The translations under genes and the position numbers were made by a program. Positions 9,993-23,648 of a stretch of 64,000 nucleotides of DNA are shown piece by piece. Every line of letters starts with the position of its first letter. The stretch's first letter is position 1. The DNA is taken from NCBI GenBank assembly GCA_902522525.1, contig CABYVU010000004.1, forward strand, positions 1 through 64,000. Reading direction: 5' to 3'. The notes below the pieces were generated by a model, which had not been told where the DNA came from, did no database searches, and saw only the letters and a list, made by a program, of their open reading frames with translations. This DNA is from an uncultured Pelagibacteraceae bacterium. Its GTDB lineage: Bacteria; Pseudomonadota; Alphaproteobacteria; Pelagibacterales; Pelagibacteraceae.

Positions 9993-10538
9993 GTGGCAGA
10001 TTTTAAACAAAACTATTTTCAGAAAAGAACTAAGCCTAAAGGCCCAAGAACTAACCAAAGGATAACTTCACAAGATGTTCAGGTTATTGCAAGTGATGGT
10101 GATAATTTAGGAATACTTAATTTGCAAGATGCGATTGATAGAGCTAAAGAAGAGGGTTTAGATTTAATCGAGATAGCTCCAAATGCAAAACCTCCAGTAT
10201 GCAAAATTATGGATATGGGAAAATATAAATATGATGCACAAAAAAAAGCAAATAAAGCAAAGAAAAAACAAAAGAAGATAGAATTAAAAGAAATTAAACT
10301 AAGACCTGTTACCGAGGTTCATGATTATACCTTTAAAATTAAAAATGCACAAAAATTTATTGCAAAAGGAGATAAGGTAAAATTTACAATAAGATTTAAA
10401 GGAAGAGAACTGCAACATTCCAGTTTGGGAAATGAGTTAATGGATAAGATCAAACTAGATATGGAGTCAGTAGGCCGTGTCGAACTACAACCAAAGTTTG
10501 ATGGCAAGCAAATGATCATGGTTATCCAGCCTTTATAA
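9993..10538 (+). CDS. infC: Translation initiation factor IF-3
   Basis: IF-3 binds the 30S subunit and favours correct start-codon choice. The protein has 181 residues with an N-terminal domain containing RITSQDVQVI and a lysine-rich linker around residues 85-95 (KKQKKIELKEIKLRP). The C-terminal domain contains KFTIRFKGREL. The gene begins with GTG immediately after the thrS stop. No upstream ATG fits, and the start gives the expected N-terminus. IF-3 genes often use a non-ATG start as part of self-regulation (AUU in E. coli). Whether GTG serves that role here is inference. Confidence 0.96.
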   Translation: MADFKQNYFQKRTKPKGPRTNQRITSQDVQVIASDGDNLGILNLQDAIDRAKEEGLDLIEIAPNAKPPVCKIMDMGKYKYDAQKKANKAKKKQKKIELKEIKLRPVTEVHDYTFKIKNAQKFIAKGDKVKFTIRFKGRELQHSSLGNELMDKIKLDMESVGRVELQPKFDGKQMIMVIQPL

Positions 10539-10592
10539 GACTTATTTCTGGTTGTAAATTAATATTAATATTTGTATAACCCCTCAAAAATT

Positions 10593-10799
10593 ATGCCTAA
10601 ATTAAAAACAAAAAGTTCAGCCAAAAAAAGGTTCAAAATTTCAGCAAAAGGAAAAGTTATAACTGCTCAGGCTGGAAAAAGACATGGTATGATTAAACGA
10701 ACAAATTCACAGATTAGAAAGCAAAGAGGTACCACGGTATTGTCAAAACAAGATGGTAAGATTGTAAAATCTTTTATGCCGTATAACCTAAGAGGATAG
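10593..10799 (+). CDS. rpmI: 50S ribosomal protein L35
   Basis: This small basic ribosomal protein has 68 residues. It begins [14 protein letters not shown], the family signature, and ends with FMPYNLRG. The ATG at 10593 is preferred to an in-frame TTG at 10572 because it gives the conserved N-terminus. It lies between infC and rplT, the universal arrangement. The 54 bases separating it from infC show no leader structure that I can recognise, although in other bacteria this operon is controlled by L20 binding there. Confidence 0.96.
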   Translation: MPKLKTKSSAKKRFKISAKGKVITAQAGKRHGMIKRTNSQIRKQRGTTVLSKQDGKIVKSFMPYNLRG

Positions 10800-10800
10800 T

Positions 10801-11157
10801 ATGGCTAGAGTTAAAAGAGGTGTAACAAGTAAAGCAAAACATAAAAAAGTACTTAAAGCTGTTAAAGGTCAGTGGGGCAGAAGAAAAAATACTATAAAAG
10901 TTGCTCGGCAGGCAATGGAAAAGGCTATGCAATACGCTTATAGAGATAGAAGAAACAAAAAAAGAGATTTTAAGTCACTTTGGATTCAAAGAATTAACGC
11001 TGGAGTTAGATCAGAAGGCTTAACTTATTCTAAATTTATTAACGGTCTGAGTAAGACAGGTATAAAAATAGACAGAAAAATACTCGCTGAAATAGCTTAC
11101 GATAATCCAGAAGCATTTAAAACTATAGTTAAAAAAGCTCAAGCAGCATTAAACTAA
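10801..11157 (+). CDS. rplT: 50S ribosomal protein L20
   Basis: L20 binds 23S rRNA early in large-subunit assembly. The 118-residue protein begins [19 protein letters not shown] and contains the conserved [20 protein letters not shown] block at about residues 48-67. Length and start match the family. It follows rpmI by one base and precedes pheS by 43 bases. In E. coli and Bacillus L20 represses its own operon through the mRNA leader; no such leader could be identified here by eye. Confidence 0.97.
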   Translation: MARVKRGVTSKAKHKKVLKAVKGQWGRRKNTIKVARQAMEKAMQYAYRDRRNKKRDFKSLWIQRINAGVRSEGLTYSKFINGLSKTGIKIDRKILAEIAYDNPEAFKTIVKKAQAALN

Positions 11158-11200
11158 TTTTCATTGTTGTTTTTCTAGAGTTAACAAATATTCTACGAAT

Positions 11201-12268
11201 ATGTCCGATATTAAAAAAATCAAAGATGAATATTTAAATAAATTAGACAACGATTTAGACACAGAAAGTGTAAATCAAATAAAAACTGAATTGTTTGGTA
11301 AAAATGGACAAATTTCTAATTCTTTTAAAACATTAGGCTCTTTACCCAATGATGAAAGAAAAAAATTTGCTTCAGATTTAAATTCAATAAAAGAGGAACT
11401 TCAAGAAAAAATAAATTCCAAACTTCAAGAAATTCAAATTAAAGAAATTAACTCTAAACTTGAGAATGAAAAATTAGATGTAACTTTACCTGAGAGAGAA
11501 ATAAAACAAGGAAAAATTCATCCTGTCTCGCAAGTTATTGATGAGATATCTTCAATATTTTCTGAAATAGGCTTCAGTGTAGAAGAAGGGCCAGATGTAG
11601 AGAATGAGCATTATAATTTTACTGCATTAAATACTCCTGATAATCATCCAGCAAGAGATATGCATGACACTTTTTATTTAGATAATAATAAAGAAATATT
11701 GTTAAGAACTCATACGTCTCCAGTACAAGTCAGGACAATGTTGAATGGAAAACCTCCATTTAAGATTATAGCTCCTGGAAGAACATATAGATCTGATAGT
11801 GATCAAACACATTCACCAATGTTTCACCAAGTTGAGGGACTTCATATTGATAAAGATATAAATATGGGTCATTTAAAAGGCTGTTTGAATTACTTCATAA
11901 AATCTTTTTTTGAAGTCGACAAAATTAAAATGAGATTTAGACCTAGTCATTTTCCTTTTACTGAACCATCTGCAGAAGTTGATATTGGTTACGAGTTAAA
12001 GGATGGAAAAATAGTTATTGGTGAGGGAGATAAATGGTTAGAAATTCTTGGTTGTGGAATGGTACATCCAAATGTCCTGAAAAATGTAAATGTTAATCCA
12101 GATAAATACCAAGGTTATGCTTTTGGTATTGGAATTGATAGACTTGGAATGTTGAAATACGGCATAAATGATTTAAGAGCTTTTTTTGAGACTGACTACA
12201 GATGGCTCAATCATTTTGGGTTTGATCCATTAGACGTTCCATCAAATTATAGAGGTCTAAGCAGATGA
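11201..12268 (+). CDS. pheS: Phenylalanyl-tRNA synthetase alpha subunit
   Basis: PheS is the catalytic subunit of the alpha2-beta2 enzyme that charges tRNA-Phe. The 355-residue protein has an N-terminal coiled-coil domain (about residues 1-90) that contacts tRNA. The class II core follows, with [26 protein letters not shown] and the C-terminal motif [13 protein letters not shown] (seen here as [15 protein letters not shown]). The stop codon overlaps the pheT start by four bases (ATGA). The cognate tRNA-Phe(GAA) lies elsewhere in this window, at 41712. Confidence 0.97.
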   Translation: MSDIKKIKDEYLNKLDNDLDTESVNQIKTELFGKNGQISNSFKTLGSLPNDERKKFASDLNSIKEELQEKINSKLQEIQIKEINSKLENEKLDVTLPEREIKQGKIHPVSQVIDEISSIFSEIGFSVEEGPDVENEHYNFTALNTPDNHPARDMHDTFYLDNNKEILLRTHTSPVQVRTMLNGKPPFKIIAPGRTYRSDSDQTHSPMFHQVEGLHIDKDINMGHLKGCLNYFIKSFFEVDKIKMRFRPSHFPFTEPSAEVDIGYELKDGKIVIGEGDKWLEILGCGMVHPNVLKNVNVNPDKYQGYAFGIGIDRLGMLKYGINDLRAFFETDYRWLNHFGFDPLDVPSNYRGLSR

Positions 12269-14673
12269 AATTTACAATGAGTTGGTTAAAAGAACACCTT
12301 GAAACCAAACATAAAGATACTCAAATTATTAATAAATTGACAGATATTGGACTTGAAGTTGAAAGTTTTACAAATTTCAGCTCTGATTTGGATAATTTTA
12401 AAGTGGCAAAAATTATAAATGCTGAACAACATCCAAATGCAGATAGACTTAGAGTATGTGATGTTGATATAGGGCAAAAAAATATTGTTAAAGTTGTATG
12501 TGGGGCGCCAAACGCTAAAAAAGATCTTTTGACTGTTTATGCTGCTCCTGGATCAGTAATTCCAAAAAATAATATGAAACTTACAGTCAGTAAGATTAGA
12601 GGAGTAACTTCATATGGGATGCTATGTTCGGAGTCAGAATTAAAATTATCAGACGAAAGTGAGGGGATAACAGAGCTAAAACCAAGTAAATATTCAGACA
12701 AGATAGGTAAAAATTTTTTTAAAAATAATACTGAAAAGGTTGTTGATTTATCAATAACCCCAAATCGACCTGACTGTTTAGGGGTGAGAGGAATAGCTAG
12801 AGATTTAGCTGCAACAGGAGTTGGTAAATTAAAAAGTATTTCTCGTAAAAACATCAAGAAAGATGGATCACAAAATATTAAAGTTTCAATTACAAAAGAT
12901 AAAAATCAAGGTTGTACAATCTTTGCGAGTTGTCTCATAAAAGGAGTAACCAATAAAGAAAGCCCAAAATGGTTAAAAGAAAAAATTGAAACTCTTGGTC
13001 AAAAACCAATTTCAGCAATTGTAGATATTACAAATTATGTCATGTTAGATTTAAATAGACCTCTACATGCATATGATGCAGATAAAATTGATAAAGAAAT
13101 TATAGTAAGAAACTCAAAAAAAGGTGAAACTTTTGAGGCTCTAGATAACAAGGAATATAAATTAGATGATGGAATGTGTGTTATATCTGACCAATCTGGT
13201 GTGTTAGGCTTAGGAGGGGTAATTGGAGGCACACGTTCTGGTACTGAGTTAGAAACTAAAAATATTTTATTGGAGTCTGCATACTTTATACCAAGATCAA
13301 TTAGAAAAACTTCAAAATTACTTAACATTGATACCGATGCTAAATTTAGATTTGAAAGAGGAATTGATCCTCAATCTGTAGAACTTGGCTTACAAAAAGC
13401 CTCTCAACTAATATCTGAAATTTGTGGAGGAAAGATAAGTAAATTTGATATTCAAAAAATTAAACAATATAAAAACTTAGAAATAAAATTTAATACATCG
13501 TTATTCGAAAAGATTACAGGTTTTAAAGTAAAAGAAAATGAGATCATTAAAATTTTGAAAGATCTAGGTTTCGAGGTTTCAAAAAAGAAATCAGAATTAA
13601 GCCTAAAGGTTCCTTCTTGGAGGCCTGACATAAGTCAACCGATAGATATAGTTGAAGAAGTTGTTAGAATTAAAGGATATGAAAATATTGAAACTATAGA
13701 GCCAAAGAAAAATAGATTAAAAGACACTTTAAACAAACAGCAAAAACTTTTTCATTTTTTACAACGTTCTGTAGCATCAAAAGGTTATTTAGAGACTGTT
13801 ACTTGGTCATTCACAGATTCAAGAATAAATAAATTTTTTAAAGAAAATTTAAAAGAAATTAAAATAGTAAACCCCATAAGCTCAGATTTAGATGTTTTAA
13901 GAAATTCAATTTTTTCAAATTTAGCTTTTTATTTAAAGAAAAATTTAGATAGAGGATTTAAAGATATTTCGCTTTTTGAAATTGGACCAATTTTCAAAAA
14001 TAAACAGCCTGGTGAACAGTTGACAGTAATAGGTGCAATAAAATCGGGAAAAATTTCAAGATTAAATTGGAATGAAAAAGATAGATCGGTTGATATTTTT
14101 GATGTGAAAAAAGATTTAATTCAAACATTAATGGAAGCTGGATATGATAAACAAATTTTTTTTATTAGAGATAAATCTCCTTCTTACTATCACCCAGGAA
14201 AATCTGGTTCAGTTTATCTAGATAAGGATGATATTGATCCTGTTGCATATTTTGGAGAACTTCATCCAAATATTGTTAAGAAGTTAGATATAAAAACTGA
14301 AGGAGTAGTTGGTTTTGAAATTTATCTCGATTATTTAAAGGATACGAAAATAAAGCTAAAGGATCAAAAACTAAACTTTGAATACTCAGATTATCAAAAA
14401 TCAGAGAGAGATTATGCTTTTGTTGTAGATAAAAATTACAAAGCACAGGATTTAATAGAAATCATATCATCAATCGATAAAAATCTAATAAGATCAATTA
14501 AAATTTTTGATATTTATGAAGGTGAAAATATTCCAGATGGAAAAAAATCGATAGCTCTCAATGTTACAATTCAATCATCTGAAAAAACATTAGAAGAAAA
14601 CGATCTTGAAAAAATTAATAAATTAATTATTTCAACTGTTGAGTCTAAGTCAGGCGCTAAAATTAGATCCTAA
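12265..14673 (+). CDS. pheT: Phenylalanyl-tRNA synthetase beta subunit
   Basis: The 802-residue beta subunit has, in order, a tRNA-binding OB domain (about residues 40-150, including [15 protein letters not shown]), and the B3/B4 editing domain with [19 protein letters not shown]. The B5 domain and a non-catalytic class II-like core follow, and an FDX-ACB anticodon domain closes the protein ([16 protein letters not shown] onward). It is co-translated with pheS through a four-base overlap. lepA starts on the base after its stop. Length is typical and no domain is missing. Confidence 0.97.
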   Translation: MKFTMSWLKEHLETKHKDTQIINKLTDIGLEVESFTNFSSDLDNFKVAKIINAEQHPNADRLRVCDVDIGQKNIVKVVCGAPNAKKDLLTVYAAPGSVIPKNNMKLTVSKIRGVTSYGMLCSESELKLSDESEGITELKPSKYSDKIGKNFFKNNTEKVVDLSITPNRPDCLGVRGIARDLAATGVGKLKSISRKNIKKDGSQNIKVSITKDKNQGCTIFASCLIKGVTNKESPKWLKEKIETLGQKPISAIVDITNYVMLDLNRPLHAYDADKIDKEIIVRNSKKGETFEALDNKEYKLDDGMCVISDQSGVLGLGGVIGGTRSGTELETKNILLESAYFIPRSIRKTSKLLNIDTDAKFRFERGIDPQSVELGLQKASQLISEICGGKISKFDIQKIKQYKNLEIKFNTSLFEKITGFKVKENEIIKILKDLGFEVSKKKSELSLKVPSWRPDISQPIDIVEEVVRIKGYENIETIEPKKNRLKDTLNKQQKLFHFLQRSVASKGYLETVTWSFTDSRINKFFKENLKEIKIVNPISSDLDVLRNSIFSNLAFYLKKNLDRGFKDISLFEIGPIFKNKQPGEQLTVIGAIKSGKISRLNWNEKDRSVDIFDVKKDLIQTLMEAGYDKQIFFIRDKSPSYYHPGKSGSVYLDKDDIDPVAYFGELHPNIVKKLDIKTEGVVGFEIYLDYLKDTKIKLKDQKLNFEYSDYQKSERDYAFVVDKNYKAQDLIEIISSIDKNLIRSIKIFDIYEGENIPDGKKSIALNVTIQSSEKTLEENDLEKINKLIISTVESKSGAKIRS

Positions 14674-16485
14674 ATGTCTACTGAAATTGATAACATAAGA
14701 AACTTTGCAATTATTGCTCATATTGATCATGGCAAATCTACAATAGCAGATAGAATAATACATAGATGTGGTGGATTAACAGATAGAGAAATGAAGGCTC
14801 AAGTCCTTGACTCAATGGATATTGAAAGAGAGAGAGGTATAACAATTAAAGCTCAAACAGTTAAATTAAATTATAAATCCAAAGATGGAAAAAATTATAT
14901 TCTTAATATTATAGATACCCCAGGACATGTTGACTTCAGTTATGAGGTTAGCAGGTCTTTATATGCCTGCGAAGGTTCAATATTAATTGTAGATAGCACA
15001 CAAGGTGTAGAGGCTCAAACTTTAGCAAATGTCTATCAAGCATTAGATACTAACCATGAAATTATTCCAGTTTTAAATAAAATTGATTTACCTGCATCTG
15101 ACATAGATAGAACAAATAAACAAATTGAAGACGTTATTGGAATAGATACTTCAAATGCTGTGCCATGTTCAGGTAAAACAGGTGAGGGTATTGATGACAT
15201 TTTGGAGCAAATTATTCAAACACTACCTGGACCCAAAGGTGAAAAAGATGAAAAATTAAAGTGTTTATTAGTCGACAGTTGGTATGACACTTATCTTGGG
15301 GTAGTAATTTTAGTAAGAGTAATTGATGGGAAAATAAAAAATAATATGAAAATCAAAATGATGTCTTCTAACAAAGAGTATTTTGTTGAAAAAGTTGGTG
15401 TTTTTACGCCAAAACCAAAGGATATTGACGAACTTAATTCAGGAGAAATTGGATTTATAACAACTGGAATAAAAGTTTTATCTGAAACAAAGGTTGGAGA
15501 TACAATTTGTGATGCTTCAAAACCATTAACAGAGATACTTCCAGGCTTTAAACCAAGTAAGCCAGTGGTTTTTTGTGGATTATTTCCTGTAGATAGTTCT
15601 GAATATCAAAAGTTAAAAGATGGTTTGGCTAAACTTAAATTAAATGACTCTAGTTTTTCTTTTGAGGCCGAGTCTTCCTCTGCATTAGGTTTGGGTTTTA
15701 GATGTGGTTTTTTGGGTTTGTTACATTTAGAAATTGTTACGGAGAGACTTGAAAGAGAATTTGATATTAACTTACTTACTACAACTCCAGGTGTAGTTTA
15801 TAAAATTCATTTGAACAGTGGTGAAGTAAAAGACTTGCAAAATCCATCGAGTTTACCAGATCCAACTTTGATAAAATTTATTGAAGAGCCATGGATTAAA
15901 GCCACAATTATTACTCCAGATCAGTTTCTTGGACCAATAATAAAAATATGCCAAGATAAAAGAGGAATTCAAACAAATCTTAGTTATTCTGGTAATAGAG
16001 CCGTTTTAAATTATGAAATACCATTAAATGAAGTAGTATTTGATTTTAATGATAGATTAAAATCTATGACAAGTGGTTACGCAAGTTTTGATTATGAAAT
16101 AATAGGACATAGAGAAGGGGATCTTGTTAAAATGAGTATATTAGTAAACAGTGAACCCGTGGATGCTTTGGCAATGATGATTCACAAAGATTTTGCTCAA
16201 AAAACTGGAAGGGAGGTTTGTGAAAAATTAAAAGATTTAATTCCAAGGCATAATTTTATGATACCGGTTCAGGCAGCTATAGGAGGAAAGATTATTGCAA
16301 GAGAGACAATTAAAGGTTTTAAAAAGGATGTATTAACAAAAATCCATGGTGGTGGAGCTGTTGACAGAAAAAGAAAATTACTTGAAAAACAGAAAAAAGG
16401 TAAAGCCAGAGCTAAACAATTTGGTAAAGTCGAGATACCACAAGAAGCTTTTATAGGTGTACTTAAAATATCTAAAGAAAAATAA
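14674..16485 (+). CDS. lepA: Elongation factor 4, ribosome back-translocase GTPase
   Basis: LepA is a ribosome-associated GTPase linked to 30S assembly and translocation quality. The 603-residue protein has G1 AHIDHGKST (about residues 15-23), G3 [16 protein letters not shown] and G4 NKID. EF-G-like domains follow, and the LepA-specific C-terminal domain ends in [15 protein letters not shown]. It starts immediately after the pheT stop. Its own stop is one base from tRNA-Ser, so the tRNA is probably processed from the same transcript. Confidence 0.97.
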   Translation: MSTEIDNIRNFAIIAHIDHGKSTIADRIIHRCGGLTDREMKAQVLDSMDIERERGITIKAQTVKLNYKSKDGKNYILNIIDTPGHVDFSYEVSRSLYACEGSILIVDSTQGVEAQTLANVYQALDTNHEIIPVLNKIDLPASDIDRTNKQIEDVIGIDTSNAVPCSGKTGEGIDDILEQIIQTLPGPKGEKDEKLKCLLVDSWYDTYLGVVILVRVIDGKIKNNMKIKMMSSNKEYFVEKVGVFTPKPKDIDELNSGEIGFITTGIKVLSETKVGDTICDASKPLTEILPGFKPSKPVVFCGLFPVDSSEYQKLKDGLAKLKLNDSSFSFEAESSSALGLGFRCGFLGLLHLEIVTERLEREFDINLLTTTPGVVYKIHLNSGEVKDLQNPSSLPDPTLIKFIEEPWIKATIITPDQFLGPIIKICQDKRGIQTNLSYSGNRAVLNYEIPLNEVVFDFNDRLKSMTSGYASFDYEIIGHREGDLVKMSILVNSEPVDALAMMIHKDFAQKTGREVCEKLKDLIPRHNFMIPVQAAIGGKIIARETIKGFKKDVLTKIHGGGAVDRKRKLLEKQKKGKARAKQFGKVEIPQEAFIGVLKISKEK

Positions 16486-16486
16486 T

Positions 16487-16576
16487 GGAGAGGTGGCCGA
16501 GTGGTTGAAGGCGCACGCTTGGAAAGCGTGTATAGGGGAAACTCTATCATGGGTTCGAATCCCATTCTCTCCGCCA
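16487..16576 (+). tRNA. tRNA-Ser (GGA)
   Basis: A 90-base class II tRNA. The acceptor GGAGAGG pairs with TCTCTCC, the anticodon loop is TTGGAAA (anticodon GGA, reading UCC/UCU), and a long variable arm lies between the anticodon and T stems. The T loop is TTCGAAT and the CCA end is encoded. The gene begins one base after the lepA stop codon, so it is probably cut from the lepA transcript. The following 171 bases before gyrB hold no gene. Confidence 0.97.
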
Positions 16577-16648
16577 TAAATTTTCAACCTAAAAATGGCT
16601 TTTATTTTAAAAAATTAAAAAATAGAAAATTATTTTAAAAAATCTTAT

Positions 16649-16663
16649 ATTATCGTTGATAAT
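16649..16663. promoter_or_regulatory. Short inverted repeat upstream of gyrB
   Basis: ATTATC and GATAAT are separated by GTT in the 171-base spacer between tRNA-Ser and gyrB, about 85 bases before the gyrB start. An 8-base palindrome AAGATCTT follows at 16682-16689. These could be an operator near the gyrB promoter or chance repeats in AT-rich DNA. No terminator with a stable stem and U-run was found after the tRNA. Confidence 0.2.
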
Positions 16664-16741
16664 TCTAACTAATTTAAGCTCAAGATCTTAAGAGATTTTA
16701 TTATAAATTTCAAAAATGGTATAAAAGACTATTCCTTATAA

Positions 16742-18805
<2,064 letters not shown>

Positions 18806-18808
18806 TTA

Positions 18809-20086
18809 ATGGAGCTAAGTAGCAATTCCAAATCATCATACCTAAATAAAATTACATACGTTAATTTAAGATGGATAGGTGTAATAGGTCAATTTATAAC
18901 TATAAATGCTGTTGCATTCTTATTTAAATTTGAATACAATTTTTTATTAGCAAATATTATAGTTTTCCTAGGTGCTTTAAGTAACATTTTCCTATTTTAT
19001 TTTTTTAAGAAAAATCAGCTTCAAGAAAAAATATCTTTAACCTTTCTTACACTTGATATTATACAATTAAGTTTTTTGCTTTATTTAACTGGTGGTATCA
19101 TAAATCCATTCTCAATATTCCTAATAATACCAAGTATATTTGCCTCAAATAGTTTAAGCATTAGAACAAACATTTTATTAATAATTTTGACAATATCTTC
19201 AATTATTCTTCTTACTTTCTATCATCAAGAATTACCTTCACCATTAAATGAATATATTTTTAGTAATTACTATTACTATTCAGTTCCTTTAGCCTTAATT
19301 ATTGCACTTATTTTCCTAAGTTTCTTTGCTTTAACGTTTGGAAATGAGTCAAAAGTCAGAAAAGATGCATTAGATAAGATTCAGGAAGTTATTTCTAAGG
19401 AGAACGAATTAGTTTCATTGGGTGGACAAGCTGCAGCGGCTGCTCATTCTTTAGGTACACCGCTTTCTACAATTAAAATTATTTCTCAAGATTTGTATGA
19501 CAATTTTAAAAATAATAAAGAATTAAAAAAAGATGTTGAATTACTTTTAAGCCAAGTGGACAGATGCAATGAGATATTAAAAAAATTGTCTTTAAATCCC
19601 GCAGTTGAAGATGACTTTATAGATAAGGATATTACTCTGGAAAACTATGTGAAAGAAATTGTGAATTCTTTTAAAGAAATATCAGATAAAAATTTTATCA
19701 TCAACACTGAGCAGAATTATAATTCTTTCGAAATTTCAAAATTAATTGAGGTTGTTTATGGTATAAGAAATTTTATTGGAAATGCAAATAAGTTTGCAAA
19801 AAAAAATATTTTTATTTCAATAACGAGTGACAGCGAAAACTCTTCGATATCAGTCGAGGATGATGGTTCAGGATTTCCTAAAGATATAATTACCAAAATT
19901 GGAGATCCATATATAAAATCATTGCAATCTAAAAATAAATCAAGAGCAGGATTGGGTTTGGGAATATTTATAGGTAAAACTTTGTTAGAAAAAAATAAGG
20001 CAAAACTCTTAATTAGGAATTCAGAGACCAGAGGCGGTGCAGAAATTAAAATAGAGTGGTCTAATAAAGATTTAATTAGTCTTTAG
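18809..20086 (+). CDS. regB: RegB/PrrB-type redox sensor histidine kinase
   Basis: A 425-residue inner-membrane kinase with about six hydrophobic segments in residues 15-175. Between the third and fourth lies GGIINPF (residues 95-101), the quinone-binding GGxxNPF motif of RegB. The phosphorylated histidine is H213 in [10 protein letters not shown]. Cys253 lies exactly 40 residues later in DRCNEIL, the same spacing as H225 and redox-active C265 of Rhodobacter RegB. ATPase motifs are [17 protein letters not shown] and GLGLGIF. In alphaproteobacteria RegB senses redox state and phosphorylates RegA; no regA is present here. The gene follows gyrB by three bases and overlaps cobT tail to tail. Confidence 0.9.
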   Translation: MELSSNSKSSYLNKITYVNLRWIGVIGQFITINAVAFLFKFEYNFLLANIIVFLGALSNIFLFYFFKKNQLQEKISLTFLTLDIIQLSFLLYLTGGIINPFSIFLIIPSIFASNSLSIRTNILLIILTISSIILLTFYHQELPSPLNEYIFSNYYYYSVPLALIIALIFLSFFALTFGNESKVRKDALDKIQEVISKENELVSLGGQAAAAAHSLGTPLSTIKIISQDLYDNFKNNKELKKDVELLLSQVDRCNEILKKLSLNPAVEDDFIDKDITLENYVKEIVNSFKEISDKNFIINTEQNYNSFEISKLIEVVYGIRNFIGNANKFAKKNIFISITSDSENSSISVEDDGSGFPKDIITKIGDPYIKSLQSKNKSRAGLGLGIFIGKTLLEKNKAKLLIRNSETRGGAEIKIEWSNKDLISL

Positions 20087-21879
20087 TGAAGTTTTTTATT
20101 TTCAAATAGTCCACTTAATTGATCTATCATTACATCCCCCAGTTCTTGAACATCTGAAATTTTGATTGCTTTTTTATAATATCGAGATACATCGTGACCA
20201 ATTCCTATAGCTAATATTTCAACTTCACTTTTATTCTCAATAAATTTAACAATTTTTTTCAAATTTTTTTCTAAAAAGTCTCCTGAATTAACTGATAATG
20301 TCGAGTCATCTACTGGTGCTCCATCTGAAATAACCATGATAATTTTTCTTTCTTCTTTTCTTTTTTTTAATCTATTAAATGCCCACGTTATAGCTTCACC
20401 ATCTATATTTTCTTTTAATAAACCCTCTTTTAGCATCAAACCCAAATTCTTTTTTGATTGTCTCCAATGAGAGTCAGCACCTTTATAAATTATATGTCTT
20501 AAATCATTAAGTCTTCCTGGATTTTTTGTTTTACCCAATCTATTCCACTCCTGTCGACTTTTACCACCTTTCCAATTTTTCGTTGTAAAACCTAGTATTT
20601 CAACTTTAACTGAGCATCTTTCTAAGGTTCTGGATAAAATATCAGCACATATTGCAGCTATTGTTATTGGTCTACCTCTCATTGACCCAGAGTTATCAAT
20701 TAAAAGTGTAACAATTGTATCTTTAAAATCTAAATCCTTTTCCTTTTTAAATGATAAAGAATTATATGGATCAATAATTATTCTGGGCAGTTTTGAACTA
20801 TCTAATAATCCCTCTTCTAGATCGAATTCCCATGATCGATTTTGTTTTGCCATCAATTGTCTTTGCAATTTATTTGCTAACTTAGTAATTAAATCTTGAA
20901 AACTTGTGAGTTGTTGGTCTAAATTTTTTCTAAGTTTTTGAATTTCTTCAGCTGTATCTAGACTTTCTGCTTTAGCAACTTCATCAAATTCAGTAGTAAA
21001 TATTTTATATTCTTTATCGCTTACACTTAAATTTTTTTTTTGTATAACATTTTCTGACTCGGTATCCTCGTTATTCTCACTACCAAGTTGGTCTTCAAGT
21101 CTAAACTCATTTACATCATCCTCGCTATCCATCCCTTGGCTTATATTTTCGTCTTCGCTTGTTTTGCTAGAGTCATTATTATCTTTGTCATCATTATTAT
21201 TAGAATTATTTTGATCTTGTGTATCATCATTTTCTTCATTTTCTTTTTCAGTTGTGTCATCATTTTCAAATATGTCCATACTTTCTAAAATTTCAGAAAA
21301 TTTAGCATTATACACTTCCTGATTTTCTAGATTTTGTTTTAAAAATTCAAAGTGTTTGTCTATTGACTTATTAAAATCTTTCTCCCAAAATTTAAGTATT
21401 TCTTTATTTTCTGGATATAATTCAACATTAAAAAATTTATTTGTCATATAAATTTCAAATGCATCAATTATATTTGTATCTTCTTTTTTTGTTATTTTTT
21501 CATGTTTAAGATGTCGAAGTCTGTTTTTATAATTATCTTTAAAATTTTTGGATATTCCTTTTAGCATCTCTGAGCCAAGCAATTCATATCTTACTTTTTC
21601 TGCTAGTTGATAGAGTGTTCTACAAGAGGGATTTTGTGGATTGTTTTTATCCAATAATTTTCTATTTGAAAATCTTATTTTTAAAGCCTCAGAATCTGTT
21701 TCAGCTCTTAGTTTTTTAAATTGATTCTTATCATTAATATTGTCAATTTCCCCAATATCATAAACTTTTTTGTGGTCTTTTTTATTTTTAACATCTTTAT
21801 AGTCATCTGAAATTACTTTGTAAGTTGATAAAAGGGCTTGTTTGAATTTTTCTTTAATACTATCTTCTTTGTTCATCAA
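20083..21879 (-). CDS. cobT: CobT-like cobaltochelatase subunit with VWA domain
   Basis: A 598-residue homologue of CobT, which with CobS and CobN inserts cobalt into the corrin ring. The N-terminal domain is followed by a very acidic, Asp/Asn/Glu-rich stretch (about residues 200-290). A C-terminal von Willebrand A domain has the MIDAS motif DNSGS. Gene order cobS-cobT with a four-base overlap is standard. No other cobalamin gene is in the window, so its role in B12 synthesis is open. The CobS/CobT pair resembles MoxR/VWA chaperone pairs and could serve a different chelatase. Confidence 0.88.
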   Translation of the reverse strand: MMNKEDSIKEKFKQALLSTYKVISDDYKDVKNKKDHKKVYDIGEIDNINDKNQFKKLRAETDSEALKIRFSNRKLLDKNNPQNPSCRTLYQLAEKVRYELLGSEMLKGISKNFKDNYKNRLRHLKHEKITKKEDTNIIDAFEIYMTNKFFNVELYPENKEILKFWEKDFNKSIDKHFEFLKQNLENQEVYNAKFSEILESMDIFENDDTTEKENEENDDTQDQNNSNNNDDKDNNDSSKTSEDENISQGMDSEDDVNEFRLEDQLGSENNEDTESENVIQKKNLSVSDKEYKIFTTEFDEVAKAESLDTAEEIQKLRKNLDQQLTSFQDLITKLANKLQRQLMAKQNRSWEFDLEEGLLDSSKLPRIIIDPYNSLSFKKEKDLDFKDTIVTLLIDNSGSMRGRPITIAAICADILSRTLERCSVKVEILGFTTKNWKGGKSRQEWNRLGKTKNPGRLNDLRHIIYKGADSHWRQSKKNLGLMLKEGLLKENIDGEAITWAFNRLKKRKEERKIIMVISDGAPVDDSTLSVNSGDFLEKNLKKIVKFIENKSEVEILAIGIGHDVSRYYKKAIKISDVQELGDVMIDQLSGLFENKKLH

Positions 21880-22850
21880 ATTTGAATATTAATCATTGAT
21901 TCTGGCAGTTCATCCCCAAAACATCTTTGATAATATTCAGCAATAGTATTTTTTTCAGCATCATCACATTTGTTTAAAAATGTTACTCTAAATGCATATC
22001 CGATATCTTTGAAAATTCCAGAATTTTCTGCCCAATGTAAAACTGTTCTAGGACTCATTACTGTAGATATATCACCTGCCATAAATCCTTTTCTTGTAAG
22101 TGAAGCAACTTTTATCATGTTTGAAACTTGTTCTTTACCTTTAGGATTATTTAAATTTTTGTTCTTACCTAATATAATTTCCATTTCTTTATCTAAACTA
22201 AGATAGTTTAATGTAGATACAATATTCCATCTATCCATTTGTCCCTGATTAATTTGTTGTGTCCCATGATATAATCCGGTTGTATCACCTAGTCCCACAG
22301 TATTTGTTGTTGCAAAAAGCCTAAAAAATTTATTTTGTTTAATTACTTTATTTTTATCTAATAGAGTAAAGCTACCTTCTGACTCAAGTACTCTCTGAAT
22401 AACGAACATTACATCTGGTCTTCCAGCGTCATATTCATCAAATACTAAGGCTACAGGATTTTGTATTGACCAAGGTAATATTCCTTCTTTAAATTCAGTT
22501 ACCTGTTTACCATCTTTGATTACAATTGAATCTTTACCTATCAAGTCAATCCTACTTACATGACTATCGAGGTTAATTCTTATGCAAGGCCAGTTTAACC
22601 TTGCAGCAATTTGTTCGATGTGGGTTGATTTTCCAGTTCCATGATATCCTTGAATTAAAACTCTTTTGTTAAAAGAAAATCCTGACAAGATAGCTAATGT
22701 TGTATCTTTATCGAACTTATAAGTTTTGTCGATTTCTGGGACATAATCACTTGATTTTGAAAATGCATCAACTTCCATATCACTTTCGATACCAAAAGTT
22801 TGCTTAATAGATAATTTAATGTCAGGGGTATGGTTAATATTTGGTGTCAA
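21876..22850 (-). CDS. cobS: CobS-like AAA+ ATPase
   Basis: A MoxR-type AAA+ ATPase of 324 residues. The Walker A is [13 protein letters not shown] (about residues 68-80), the Walker B is [13 protein letters not shown], and the sensor region is [18 protein letters not shown], all typical of CobS. CobS drives metal insertion together with CobT. The gene overlaps the 3' end of the J-domain gene by 17 bases and overlaps cobT by four, so J protein, CobS and CobT are made from one transcript. That context suggests a complex needing chaperone help. Confidence 0.9.
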   Translation of the reverse strand: MTPNINHTPDIKLSIKQTFGIESDMEVDAFSKSSDYVPEIDKTYKFDKDTTLAILSGFSFNKRVLIQGYHGTGKSTHIEQIAARLNWPCIRINLDSHVSRIDLIGKDSIVIKDGKQVTEFKEGILPWSIQNPVALVFDEYDAGRPDVMFVIQRVLESEGSFTLLDKNKVIKQNKFFRLFATTNTVGLGDTTGLYHGTQQINQGQMDRWNIVSTLNYLSLDKEMEIILGKNKNLNNPKGKEQVSNMIKVASLTRKGFMAGDISTVMSPRTVLHWAENSGIFKDIGYAFRVTFLNKCDDAEKNTIAEYYQRCFGDELPESMINIQI

Positions 22851-23367
22851 TTTTGTCCTTATATGTATTTTTTAATTGAGTGTAAGCCAAAGTTATTACT
22901 TTAAGCTTGTCTTCAAATTTTTTATTTCCAGAATTCATATCAGGGTGAAATTTTTTGACAAGCTTTTTAAATTTTTCTTGAACTTTTTCCCATTTTAATC
23001 CAACACTAATACCTAATATATTAAAGGCTTTTAAATCGTTTTTATTAAATTTAAATTTATTCATATTATTAAAGTCATTATTAAATTTAAATTTATCCAT
23101 CTCATCTTTTAAAGCATTACTCCAAAGAACTTTGAAGAAATTATCAGACGAACTAAAACTTTGTGTTGGTTTGTGCCAAGTCATGTCAGACCTTAAAAAA
23201 TCTATTATTTGTTGATCACTCATACCTGAAAAATAATTCCAACTTTTATTAAATTCTTTAACATGGTTTAAACATAGTAATCTATAATCTTTGCTATTAT
23301 CTCTTTCTTTAGGTGCCTTAAAAAGACCTTCCTCCGAGCAATTATTCCAATCACAAATATTTTTCAT
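22834..23367 (-). CDS. J-domain co-chaperone protein
   Basis: A 177-residue protein with a C-terminal J domain (about residues 112-172) carrying the HPD tripeptide in KKFHPDMN, which stimulates DnaK ATPase activity. The N-terminus has a cysteine pattern (C5, C10 and a later CLNHV) that may bind a metal. It lacks the Gly/Phe and zinc-finger regions of full DnaJ. It is the first gene of the cobS-cobT unit and is separated from divergent bolA by only 20 bases. A J protein and bolA next to cobST is a recurring alphaproteobacterial arrangement. The client is unknown. Confidence 0.85.
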   Translation of the reverse strand: MKNICDWNNCSEEGLFKAPKERDNSKDYRLLCLNHVKEFNKSWNYFSGMSDQQIIDFLRSDMTWHKPTQSFSSSDNFFKVLWSNALKDEMDKFKFNNDFNNMNKFKFNKNDLKAFNILGISVGLKWEKVQEKFKKLVKKFHPDMNSGNKKFEDKLKVITLAYTQLKNTYKDKIDTKY

Positions 23368-23387
23368 GATGTATAATACTTTATAAA

Positions 23388-23648
23388 ATGAACATTAATC
23401 AACTAATTGAAAACATAGAAAAAAAAATTTTGTCGCAGGATTGTATTTCAAAAGTTTATATAGAGGACAAGTCATTCTTGCACAAAAATCACAAATCTAA
23501 CGAAGATGGAAAATTTCATATTGTTCTTTCAATTGAATCTGATGAGTTAAAGAATAAAAGTAAGTTATATTCAACAAGGTTTATTTACAAAATTTTAGAT
23601 GATGAATTAAAAAAATATATTCATTCGTTGCAAATCAAATTAATTTAA
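23388..23648 (+). CDS. bolA: BolA family protein
   Basis: An 86-residue BolA-like protein with the class II KH-like fold pattern. A helix at the N-terminus is followed by strands around VYIEDKS and FHIVLSIES, and a helix near STRFIYKILDDEL. BolA proteins work with monothiol glutaredoxins in iron-sulfur cluster trafficking or act as regulators. It lies head to head with the J-domain gene across 20 bases and overlaps aroB tail to tail by nine bases. Conservation is modest compared with well-studied BolA proteins, which lowers certainty a little. Confidence 0.82.
   Translation: MNINQLIENIEKKILSQDCISKVYIEDKSFLHKNHKSNEDGKFHIVLSIESDELKNKSKLYSTRFIYKILDDELKKYIHSLQIKLI

Noticed and set aside
12286-13328. 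Open frames on the minus strand inside pheT
   Set aside because: Shadows of the conserved pheT coding frame; no homology-like features or start context.
16269-16587. Two minus-strand open frames across tRNA-Ser, including one reading [15 protein letters not shown]
   Set aside because: This is the well-known false protein obtained by translating the antisense of a tRNA-Ser gene; the frames also run through lepA.
20083-22850. CobS/CobT as evidence that the organism makes vitamin B12
   Set aside because: Only the chelatase accessory pair is present, without cobN or corrin ring genes in view, and such orphan pairs occur in non-producers.
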